20,192 nucleotides of DNA from Candidatus Daviesbacteria bacterium RIFCSPLOWO2_02_FULL_41_8 (GTDB lineage Bacteria > Patescibacteriota > Microgenomatia > Daviesbacterales > UBA10151): assembly GCA_001777455.1 (NCBI GenBank), contig MFDZ01000029.1:30825-51016 (forward strand), given 5' to 3'. Positions 1-6,798 of this stretch are shown here, in pieces. The notes beneath the pieces are model-generated. The model saw nothing but the letters and a program-made list of their open reading frames with translations. It was not told the origin of the DNA and ran no database searches. Each line of letters starts with the position of its first letter. Position 1 is the stretch's first letter. The position numbers were made by a program, and so were the translations under genes.

Positions 1-25
1 TGGGAAGAATTTTAACAGAGTTAGA

Positions 26-54
26 TATAATAGTGGAGGAAATCTTAGAGAGGA
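26..54 (+). promoter_or_regulatory. -10 box and ribosome binding site for the 192-aa ORF
   Basis: A perfect TATAAT lies at 26-31 and AGGA at 51-54, ten bases before the ATG at 65. A -35 box cannot be recognised this close to the window edge. This supports the ATG at 65 as the start. Confidence 0.5.
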
Positions 55-64
55 AAAAGCAAAA

Positions 65-643
65 ATGAATGTTGTAGAAGGTGAATTAAAAAGTCTGTTT
101 GGTGGTTCTGTTGATGAAGCTGCTACCAGGATTGCTACATCCTGGAGTTGGCATGAAGACAGGAAAACTATAATGCCCGGAACAGGCCAAACATTTATTA
201 TACGGACAGGATCGGTTAATCGCTTTTACAGGCTGGAATACGCTATTGCTTACTCCCATGACTATACTATGCAACGTTGGCCTAAATCCCGCGGTCCCGA
301 GATTGCTGAGCTGGATACAGTAGATGTTATCGGTTATAAGTTCCATCAATCCGTATTACCTTTTGTGAAAGTTGGAACCTATGGCAATGCAGCCAATATC
401 CAACTAGCCACTTTCAGAGAATTGGACAAATTTGGCGAACCTATACCGGGTGAGGGAGACGAGGTCACTATTAAAAGTGCCAAGCTTTCTGAATTAATCG
501 GCTTACGGCATCAAGGCAGAGCCTTTATCACCCCTGTTGATTTACGGGGGAACCGAGCCTTACTGTTGGCTACAGGATCAAGACAAATGAGTCCGGAAGA
601 ATTGAAAAGAATTGAAGAAGATCTTCTAAGCGAGCTTCTCTAA
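65..643 (+). CDS. Unknown 192-aa protein with acidic C-terminal tail
   Basis: I do not recognise this family. The protein has no signal peptide or membrane segment and looks soluble, with a mixed alpha/beta composition (aromatic-rich residues 25-75, for example WSWHEDRK). Its last ~18 residues (SPEELKRIEEDLLSELL) closely resemble the C-termini of the two large proteins downstream, although the rest of the chain shows no obvious similarity to them. That shared tail, the shared strand and the close spacing suggest the three genes belong to one functional group. The next gene has its own promoter inside the 64-bp gap. The ATG at 65 is supported by an upstream AGGA and TATAAT. Function is unknown. 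Confidence 0.75.
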   Translation: MNVVEGELKSLFGGSVDEAATRIATSWSWHEDRKTIMPGTGQTFIIRTGSVNRFYRLEYAIAYSHDYTMQRWPKSRGPEIAELDTVDVIGYKFHQSVLPFVKVGTYGNAANIQLATFRELDKFGEPIPGEGDEVTIKSAKLSELIGLRHQGRAFITPVDLRGNRALLLATGSRQMSPEELKRIEEDLLSELL

Positions 644-659
644 AATCAGAGCCCATAGT

Positions 660-688
660 TTGCATTTTAACCTCATTTCGCTTATAAT
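660..688 (+). promoter_or_regulatory. Sigma-70 type promoter for the first large paralog
   Basis: TTGCAT at 660-665 and TATAAT at 683-688 are separated by exactly 17 bp. The predicted transcription start is near 695, giving a ~13-nt leader before the ATG at 708 with no Shine-Dalgarno sequence. Confidence 0.65.
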
Positions 689-707
689 ATAGGTTCACAA
701 AACAACT

Positions 708-2885
708 ATGGATAGAAGGTTTGAACAAAGAGCAAATGAAGAAAGCTTTTTGGAGGGAATCCCTCAGGAAGTTTGGGAGAAACCGGGAGACTATGAAGAA
801 ACTCTCCCTTTAATTAAAAGAACTGTTGGTTTAGTTAAACAGTTTGGGAATACTAAACCTAATAAAAGGGGTGCTCTTTTAGATCAATATGCTCAACCTG
901 TGGCTAGAAATCCTCAAGCTTGGAAATCTTTAATTAACAATCTGGATTTAATTTCAGAACTAAAACCAGAGCTTAATGTTACGGAGATTAGAAATCAACT
1001 TTTTACGCAAATTGAGGCCCTTGCTACACGGAGAGCAAACCTTGCCCAATGGAAGCCGGAAAAAATTGAGGAACTGATGAAGTTGGGCTTGGATGCATCA
1101 GGCGAACTAGCCGGCACTGTTGAAAGAGTGAAAGCGTCGATCTTTAACGCCCCGAGAACACCAACAGAGGCGGTGGACTTACACCACAAAGCTGCATGGG
1201 CCATGATCAGCACTGATGATAACCAAATAAGAGAAGAGCTCTTCTCGATACTTTGTTTTGAAAAGCCTTGGTTTCCGGCTAAATCCCTAGGAAATTTTTA
1301 TTTCACATTAGGTGCGAATTTTCCCGATGATGCGACCTGGGAGAAATACCAGGCAGTAATTGGAGCGCTAAAGCCTGTTGGTTTGCTTTTGGAAACCAAG
1401 GGAGAGTTTGTGCCAAATGTTCCGAAACGAGTTCAGCACCGCGATCTTCGTCTTTTAGAATCTCAATCCTTAATCAGCGAAACAGAACAAATAGCCAGGG
1501 AAAGGATTGTACTTCAGTATGTAAATCAAAACCCTCAAAGATTTGCCAGGATCAAGGCTTATGTTTTGAATAAAGAAGATGAGATTTATGCTGATCTATT
1601 GCAACCCAAAGCTGCATTCGAAGTTCTCGAAGGTGTAGACTTTCTGAAGAAAAGCCAAGAGCTTAAAGAAGAAAAAAATAATCCTGAAAATCAAACCTGG
1701 CCCAAAAACATTATATATAGCCGAAATGAGCCGCTGAATGTATTAGTGCGTGAAGCTTTCTTTCCTAAAGTTTACAGAACTTTGTGGGAAAGCTATCAGC
1801 GTGTCGCCCGGGAAAGGGGCTTTGAAAAGATTACAAACGCTCCTATCCAGTTAACAGATGATGTCGAATTGGATCTAATAGCAAAGGGTCCCCTAACTCT
1901 AGAACAAAAACAGGAAATCGTGAGAGAAGTGCGCACTGCCTTGGTTATAGGAGACACTGAAGTACCAAGTCCAAGGGCAGTACAATCCTTAACAGGTGTT
2001 ATAGATATTGCAAGAAATTTAACAAGCGTGGTGGCAAATTATGATAAAGCAGGAAACATTATCTTTAATGTATCAAAGCGACTACCAGAAGAAGAAATCG
2101 GCAGACTTTCCTCGATTCTTGAGTATCATCGTCCATTTTTTACATTAGAGCAGATAAAAGCAATTGAAACCCAAATTGGTCATTTAAGAGAAGATCTGCA
2201 AAAGGGATTTACCAGGGCTGTCGGACGAAGAGGATATACTCTTATGGTCTCTGATCCCTTCTTAAGGCGGCTTGGATATAAAGAAATTACAGTAAACCAA
2301 GCTTCTACATCAAATAGGCTTCATGTCAGGATGGCAATTGACGGAGAAGAATACAACTTTGACCTGAATGGAGATTACAGAATCATTTTTGGGCAGGACT
2401 TGAAACAGATCAAAAATGCTCAGGATAAGGCCTGGCTGGAAGTTCTAGTCTTGTCCCATCTTAAAAAACTGATTTGTACAAGTAATGAGGAAGACGAGCT
2501 GAAAACAGAGCTTGTAGGAGGAGCAAGACAATATGAAAGGTATAGAAAACAGGTTGGGAGAGCCGAACATTTAAGGAGGCAAAAACCGGGATGGAATTAT
2601 TCTGCGGATGCTTTTAATAAGTGCTTAAAAAGCAATTTGCCGGTAAAGAATCTCCATTTAATCAATAGAATGAAGGCTGAAATAGGCCAAGGTGGAACAA
2701 AAGAAACAGGAATCTGGACATATGTTAAGGGCGCGGAGTATGTAGATAACCCTGATGCCAAACCTATCAAACTTGCCTTTACCAAAGCCTCTGATGATAT
2801 AAGAAAAGTTGTACCTCTAGGAAGGGTCTCACAGGAAGAGTTAACAAGGTTGGAAGAAGACTTATTACAGGAGATGGGGTATTAA
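708..2885 (+). CDS. Large unknown protein, first of two tandem paralogs (725 aa)
   Basis: I do not recognise this family. It is a soluble-looking, mostly alpha-helical, highly charged protein with no signal peptide or membrane segment. It matches the next gene (719 aa) along most of its length. Shared blocks include MD(R/K)RFEQ at the N-terminus, KRTVG(L/F)VKQ near residue 40, FNAPR near 145, EYHRP near 480, VGRRGY near 505, AWLE near 580, EHLRRQ.PG near 625 and ASDDIR near 695. It ends in a Glu/Leu-rich tail (SQEELTRLEEDLLQEMGY) also seen in the 192-aa protein upstream. The start is set by the promoter immediately before it. The stop codon is two bases from the ATG of the next gene, so the two paralogs are probably co-transcribed. 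No catalytic motif is visible. Confidence 0.8.
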   Translation: MDRRFEQRANEESFLEGIPQEVWEKPGDYEETLPLIKRTVGLVKQFGNTKPNKRGALLDQYAQPVARNPQAWKSLINNLDLISELKPELNVTEIRNQLFTQIEALATRRANLAQWKPEKIEELMKLGLDASGELAGTVERVKASIFNAPRTPTEAVDLHHKAAWAMISTDDNQIREELFSILCFEKPWFPAKSLGNFYFTLGANFPDDATWEKYQAVIGALKPVGLLLETKGEFVPNVPKRVQHRDLRLLESQSLISETEQIARERIVLQYVNQNPQRFARIKAYVLNKEDEIYADLLQPKAAFEVLEGVDFLKKSQELKEEKNNPENQTWPKNIIYSRNEPLNVLVREAFFPKVYRTLWESYQRVARERGFEKITNAPIQLTDDVELDLIAKGPLTLEQKQEIVREVRTALVIGDTEVPSPRAVQSLTGVIDIARNLTSVVANYDKAGNIIFNVSKRLPEEEIGRLSSILEYHRPFFTLEQIKAIETQIGHLREDLQKGFTRAVGRRGYTLMVSDPFLRRLGYKEITVNQASTSNRLHVRMAIDGEEYNFDLNGDYRIIFGQDLKQIKNAQDKAWLEVLVLSHLKKLICTSNEEDELKTELVGGARQYERYRKQVGRAEHLRRQKPGWNYSADAFNKCLKSNLPVKNLHLINRMKAEIGQGGTKETGIWTYVKGAEYVDNPDAKPIKLAFTKASDDIRKVVPLGRVSQEELTRLEEDLLQEMGY

Positions 2886-2887
2886 TT

Positions 2888-5047
2888 ATGGACAAAAGAT
2901 TTGAACAGGAAGCTAACGGCGAACCTTTAGGAATACCTGCTGATCTTTTTATGGATCCTGCAAAATATGACGGAGATATCCCTTTATGGAAAAGAACTGT
3001 AGGCTTTGTAAAACAATATGAAAAATCAAAACCTAAAGGGCGAGATACCTTACTAGAACAATTAGCCAGTTTTGCCATAAAAGATTTATCCTCTGTCGAC
3101 AAAGTAATTGATAATTTTGGCTTGATTGGCAGTTCTAGACCTAATTTGAATATTGATGAAATTAAAGGTAGATTTGTTACTCTTTTGGAAAATTCTGCCT
3201 CTCGTCATTCCACCTTATCTACCTGGACCCCTGATCAAGTTGAACAGTTGATACAAGTAAGTTTAGATAGTTCTGTTGACTGCAGACAAGCCTTTCGGTG
3301 TATCCAAAGAGGAATGTTTAATGCTCCAAGAAATGTTGATGAGGCTGTCAATTTGTTTTATAACGCAACATGGGCAATGGTTCAATCTGATGATTTTGAA
3401 GTCAAAAAACATTTGTTTTCAGTTCTCTGTTTGGAGCAAAAAGACATTATTACAGAAAGTTCCATGAGCGTTTGGTTAGCAGAATTTGGTTTAGCCTCGC
3501 CAAACGATGCAATTCTCTCACGGTATTCAGGCTATATCAGAGCTTTACGGAGTGTTGGAATTTTGATAGAGGCAATGACCAATGGTTCAGCCTCATCTTC
3601 AAGTTCTCAGCGCTGCAAAGCCAGAGATAAAAAATTGAAAGACGGTTACAAAAATTTACTGCCAAATCAGAAAGTAGAGCTTCAAAGAATTTCACTGGAT
3701 TTCAAGCAAAAGAATCCTCAACGAGTTGAACAACTTATAGCTCTATCGGAATCAGGTATAGATGCTCCCCCTATTGAGTTTGTTTCTGCCCAAGGTTTGG
3801 CAGATCAGAGAGTAGAAGAGGCATTAAAAAGAAGAAGGCATGTTCCTACTGAGTATGATAATCTAGCTATAGATCCAAAAGATCCACTTAGTCTTTTAGT
3901 AAAGGAAAGAATTAATCCCTTTGTAGTGCAACTTGATTTGGCAAAGACTGGGCCTCAGTTTGCAGCTAAAGGCTACCAAAGGTTACTGGAACGGTCTTTA
4001 GAGCTTCCGCAGGGATTAGAGCTTCAGGTATTTGCAAAAGATGTGACCACTCCTGAACAAAAAACTGAACTGGTTAGAGAAGTCTACTCAGCATTTTCCA
4101 CCGGTAAAGCGGTTAATCCTAACAGGGCGTTAGTTTATAACCCTCATGAGCTAGTTGAATATACTCAACAGTATTTGGGGGCAACCGGATATTTTGATCA
4201 GGATAAGAAAATTGTCTTTATGCTGCAGCGTCCTTTACCTATAGAACGTTTAGGCTCCCTTGGGGGAATTTTAGAATATCATCGTCCGGCAATAGCTTTA
4301 GAACAGATGGGTTACTTAAATGAGCAAAGTGGAAGATTAAGACAAGATCTTCTCAACCGTTTTACTAAAAGTGTTGGAAGACGAGGTTATGAGATTGTTT
4401 TTTCCGATCCGGTGTTGCGGCAGTTTGGTTATGAATCAATGCTTTTTAAACAAAGCCCTGATAAAAAGGATCTAAAAGTAACAATTACCATTAATGGTCA
4501 ATCATATGAGTTTGAATTGGATGCTGGCTACAGAACAATATTAGGAGAAGATAATCTTAAAAAATTTAAGAGTTTTCAAGACCAAGCTTGGCTGGAGTTA
4601 CTTACACTTTCCCACCTTAAAAAAGTTACCTGTACCGGAGAAGATGAAGAGGAATTAAAACAGGAACTTCTGGGTGGAGAAAAGCAATACGGTCTTTACC
4701 GAAAACAACAGGTTGATAGGATAGAACATTTAAGAAGACAAGCACCAGGCAGGAATTTCACTACTGAATCCTTTGGTAGATGTTTAAAGAGTCATCTTCC
4801 CATGCGTAACCTGTATGAGATTAACCGGTTAAGGGCAGGAATTAATTTGGGAGGTACTCTTCAAACCGGTATCTGGACCTATGTTTCAGGTGTAGAGAAA
4901 GATATTGATACCCAGACAGCTAAACCGGTTAAAGTAGCTTTTAAGGGAGCCTCAGATGATATCAGACAAGTAATACCTTTAGGAGAAGTTTCAACTGAAG
5001 AGCTTAATAGGTTAGAAAAAGAAATACTTGATGAACTAGAAGTTTAA
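2888..5047 (+). CDS. Large unknown protein, second of two tandem paralogs (719 aa)
   Basis: This is a paralog of the preceding gene, and similarity runs from the N-terminus (MDKRFEQ) to the C-terminal tail (STEELNRLEKEILDELEV). The middle region, about residues 170-330, is the most divergent part. It includes a short serine-rich stretch (SASSSSSQ, near residue 239), while the C-terminal third is the most alike, with conserved VGRRGY, HLKK, EHLRRQ.PG, GIWTYV and ASDDIR blocks. The ATG follows the previous stop codon by two bases, and AGGAG sits about 14 nt upstream, consistent with translational coupling. No membrane segment, signal peptide or known catalytic motif is visible. A tandem duplication that kept both copies intact suggests the products have distinct roles or partner with each other. 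Confidence 0.8.
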   Translation: MDKRFEQEANGEPLGIPADLFMDPAKYDGDIPLWKRTVGFVKQYEKSKPKGRDTLLEQLASFAIKDLSSVDKVIDNFGLIGSSRPNLNIDEIKGRFVTLLENSASRHSTLSTWTPDQVEQLIQVSLDSSVDCRQAFRCIQRGMFNAPRNVDEAVNLFYNATWAMVQSDDFEVKKHLFSVLCLEQKDIITESSMSVWLAEFGLASPNDAILSRYSGYIRALRSVGILIEAMTNGSASSSSSQRCKARDKKLKDGYKNLLPNQKVELQRISLDFKQKNPQRVEQLIALSESGIDAPPIEFVSAQGLADQRVEEALKRRRHVPTEYDNLAIDPKDPLSLLVKERINPFVVQLDLAKTGPQFAAKGYQRLLERSLELPQGLELQVFAKDVTTPEQKTELVREVYSAFSTGKAVNPNRALVYNPHELVEYTQQYLGATGYFDQDKKIVFMLQRPLPIERLGSLGGILEYHRPAIALEQMGYLNEQSGRLRQDLLNRFTKSVGRRGYEIVFSDPVLRQFGYESMLFKQSPDKKDLKVTITINGQSYEFELDAGYRTILGEDNLKKFKSFQDQAWLELLTLSHLKKVTCTGEDEEELKQELLGGEKQYGLYRKQQVDRIEHLRRQAPGRNFTTESFGRCLKSHLPMRNLYEINRLRAGINLGGTLQTGIWTYVSGVEKDIDTQTAKPVKVAFKGASDDIRQVIPLGEVSTEELNRLEKEILDELEV

Positions 5048-5112
5048 AGGATTCAGGATACCTCAGGCTGTAGTAAAGAAACAATATTTAATAACTAAAT
5101 CTTACTTAGTAA

Positions 5113-5202
5113 AGGGGTTGCACCCCTCATTTTGCAAGGGTTTCCGTTTCACTCCAATAAACTGCTCCGCCTTTGGCGGATTGCCCTTGCAAAATTCACC
5201 CC
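5113..5202. repeat. Nested inverted repeats in the intergenic region
   Basis: The gap 5048-5287 holds no gene. AGGGG (5113-5117) pairs with CCCCT (5123-5127) around a five-base loop. A perfect 12-bp inverted repeat, ATTTTGCAAGGG (5129-5140) and CCCTTGCAAAAT (5184-5195), encloses a second hairpin, TCCGCC-TTT-GGCGGA (5166-5180). GGGGT (5114-5118) could alternatively pair with ACCCC (5198-5202). This could be a structured leader RNA for the downstream DUF2958 gene, a transfer or replication origin, or a dispersed repeat. The sequence alone does not decide. Confidence 0.7.
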
Positions 5203-5221
5203 GCTTAAAAAACTTCAGGTA

Positions 5222-5242
5222 TAGGTAGCAGGCTGCTACCTA
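5222..5242. repeat. 10-bp inverted repeat upstream of the DUF2958 gene
   Basis: TAGGTAGCAG (5222-5231) and CTGCTACCTA (5233-5242) form a perfect inverted repeat around a single G, 45 bases before the DUF2958 start. No T-run follows immediately, so an operator or a leader hairpin is more likely than a terminator. Confidence 0.6.
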
Positions 5243-5287
5243 AAAATAAATTCTTTTTAGGAAGAGCCAAGGAGGGAGGTGAAATAG

Positions 5288-5596
5288 ATGCAACTTCTTA
5301 CAAAAGAAATAACAACAAAGTTACCTTTTTTATATACGCAGGAAGACGAGGAAGATCCAACTGTAATATGTAAATTCTTTACTACCTGGTCTAACTGGAC
5401 ATGGTATGCAATTGAATTTGACGGCAAGGATACTTTCTTTGGATATGTTGCAGGAGACTTTCCGGAATTAGGCTACTTTACCCTTTCAGAGCTACAGGGT
5501 TTAAAGGGTCCATTCGGTTTGGGGGTTGAGAGGGATATGTATTTCAGACTGTGCAGGCTTTCAGAGATTAAAAAGCTACACGAGCCACAGGATTAA
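5288..5596 (+). CDS. DUF2958 family protein
   Basis: The 102-aa sequence has the DUF2958 pattern. It opens MQLLTKEITTKLPFLY, continues with a FFTTWSNWTWYAIEFDG block, then FFGYVAGDFPELGYFTLSEL and GPFGLGVERDMYF. The family is of unknown biochemical function and, from what is known, is often carried on plasmids and conjugative elements. The length is normal for the family. A strong Shine-Dalgarno sequence (GGAGGT, 5275-5280) lies seven bases before the ATG. The gene lies next to a 56-aa ORF on the same strand and near conjugation- and replication-type genes, which fits a mobile-element origin. Confidence 0.85.
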   Translation: MQLLTKEITTKLPFLYTQEDEEDPTVICKFFTTWSNWTWYAIEFDGKDTFFGYVAGDFPELGYFTLSELQGLKGPFGLGVERDMYFRLCRLSEIKKLHEPQD

Positions 5597-5597
5597 C

Positions 5598-5635
5598 AAA
5601 CGGCCTGCCGTTTGTATCCCCGGCGGCAGGCATTT
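5598..5635 (+). terminator. Hairpin between the DUF2958 gene and the 56-aa ORF, possible attenuator
   Basis: GCCTGCCG (5603-5610) pairs with CGGCAGGC (5624-5631), followed by ATTTTT, which looks like an intrinsic terminator. The upstream arm can instead form a second hairpin, AAACGG-CCTG-CCGTTT (5598-5613), and the two structures exclude each other. It lies just after the DUF2958 stop codon. Confidence 0.5.
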
Positions 5636-5669
5636 TTACAAATTTACATTATGAAAGGAGGTGTTAAAG

Positions 5670-5840
5670 ATGAAAAAAATAGATTTACTTGATCGCGAAA
5701 CAGTTCATTTAATCAATGAGTTAAGTGATGACATACTGGAAGTTATCGACAATCAGGACGAGTTTACTAGAAGTGACTTACAGGGAATAGTTCAGGCAAT
5801 AGTTGTAAACATATTAAACCGCGGCCTTAATTTAGAGTAG
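5670..5840 (+). CDS. Small unknown protein (56 aa)
   Basis: This small ORF reads MKKIDLLDRETVHLINELSD, continues through DDILEVIDNQDEFTRSDLQG and ends NILNRGLNLE. A near-perfect Shine-Dalgarno sequence (AAAGGAGGTG, 5654-5663) six bases before the ATG makes it convincing despite its size. The product is acidic and probably all-helical, with no Cys and no membrane segment. It follows the DUF2958 gene and ends inside a terminator hairpin. I do not recognise the family; a small plasmid- or element-borne accessory protein is likely. Confidence 0.75.
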   Translation: MKKIDLLDRETVHLINELSDDILEVIDNQDEFTRSDLQGIVQAIVVNILNRGLNLE

Positions 5841-5857
5841 GGTTACTCTACTTTTTG
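5833..5857 (+). terminator. Intrinsic terminator overlapping two convergent stop codons
   Basis: TAGAGTA (5833-5839), loop GGGT, TACTCTA (5844-5850), then CTTTTT. The hairpin contains the TAG stop of the 56-aa ORF (5838-5840) and the TAG stop of the convergent minus-strand gene (5843-5845 on +). The T-run only serves the + strand. Confidence 0.65.
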
Positions 5858-6622
5858 CCAGATATTTTGACCGCTTTTGCTAAATCTAATCATATCCTGG
5901 GTTGTTAAAAATAGGGAGATATCTTCCCAAGTTTTTACTAATTTTGCGTGGCCGTAATGATTTGCAAATTGTCTCCTTCTTTCATTAGGAAGAACAAAGA
6001 GAATTGCAGGGAAAGGGCTGTTATTAGTATTTGCCTCCCAGCTACCATCCCCGGAATAATTAATATACTTTCTGGTAGAAAATCTGATTGACCCGGGAGA
6101 TTGTTTATTTTGATAGTCATCAAAAAGCTCCAGAAAGTATTTATCAGTCCCGTCTTTAGTTTCAACTGCAATATAAGCATCTGGTAATTCTTCAGGAAAA
6201 AAGTCATACCCTATTAAATCCTGTTGAGTTAAAAAATGAAGCGTTGCACCAACTTCTAATTGGGATAAAAAATAAAAGTAGATATCTAAAATAAAAAGAC
6301 AATGATTTATGAACTTATCTTTTAACTTTTTTTCTTTGTACAACCTTTCTAAAAAATCCTTATTACAATCTTCATTTTTTTGAAGAATATACTTTGCTTT
6401 AGTAGAAAGACAATATATAAAAAACTTTGTAGGGTTTGCATCATCCATAATAGCTGATATGTATTTTAACTCTACTAATTCTGTTAGCCATGTTCTTATT
6501 CTTGATGGGTATTTATGGTTAAAGTATTTTAGTAGTTGGTTTATTGTTAAGAAGCGGAATTTGTAGAGAAGAAAGAGAATTTGAGTTTGTTGGTTGTTAA
6601 TAGTAGGTTGTGTAGTTGTCAT
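5843..6622 (-). CDS. Replication-relaxation family protein (winged-helix)
   Basis: The N-terminal third (residues 8-85) has the winged-helix layout of the replication-relaxation family: QTQILFLLYKFRFLTINQLLKYF, then RIRTWLTELVELKYI, then a Lys/Phe-rich wing leading to a 'STKAKYIL' strand. Members of this family are known on plasmids of Gram-positive bacteria and in CPR genomes, where they are linked to DNA relaxation or replication initiation. The C-terminal half (YIAVETKDGTDKYFLELFDDYQN) resembles the acidic core usual in the family, but I cannot name catalytic residues. At 259 aa it is of normal size. It lies downstream of the VirD4-like gene on the same strand, separated by 161 bp that contain structured element A. 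No Shine-Dalgarno sequence is visible before the ATG at 6622. Confidence 0.7.
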   Translation of the reverse strand: MTTTQPTINNQQTQILFLLYKFRFLTINQLLKYFNHKYPSRIRTWLTELVELKYISAIMDDANPTKFFIYCLSTKAKYILQKNEDCNKDFLERLYKEKKLKDKFINHCLFILDIYFYFLSQLEVGATLHFLTQQDLIGYDFFPEELPDAYIAVETKDGTDKYFLELFDDYQNKQSPGSIRFSTRKYINYSGDGSWEANTNNSPFPAILFVLPNERRRQFANHYGHAKLVKTWEDISLFLTTQDMIRFSKSGQNIWQKVE

Positions 6623-6705
6623 TTTAAGTTAATAAGTTTTTGTAGTAGGAGGCAGAAGATTCAGAGCAGAGGTATTTTACATATCATTGTTTGGATTATA
6701 CATTA

Positions 6706-6798
6706 CATCCCCTTATATTTATACAAGTATAAAGAGTCTGTGTTTTTGACTTATTTAGGATCAATTTTCCCTATTTTGAGTGTTTACGCGTAGACACT
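6706..6798 (-). repeat. Structured element copy A (ACGCGT palindrome plus hairpin)
   Basis: Read on the minus strand, the element starts with a near-palindrome around ACGCGT (6779-6798; arms AGTGT and ACACT). Sixty-two bases later comes TATAAATATAAG (complement of 6712-6723). CTCTTTAT and ATAAGGGG flank that loop and can pair if U-G pairs are allowed. Copies B (16700-16796) and C (18590-18681) have the same layout. The stop codon of the VirD4-like gene is formed inside the palindrome (TAC GCG TAA), and the 3' end lies about 85 bases before the replication-relaxation gene. Confidence 0.7.

Noticed and set aside
5651..5672. Earlier ATG at 5651 for the 56-aa ORF
   Set aside because: It lies before the Shine-Dalgarno site and out of frame; the ATG at 5670 has ideal spacing.
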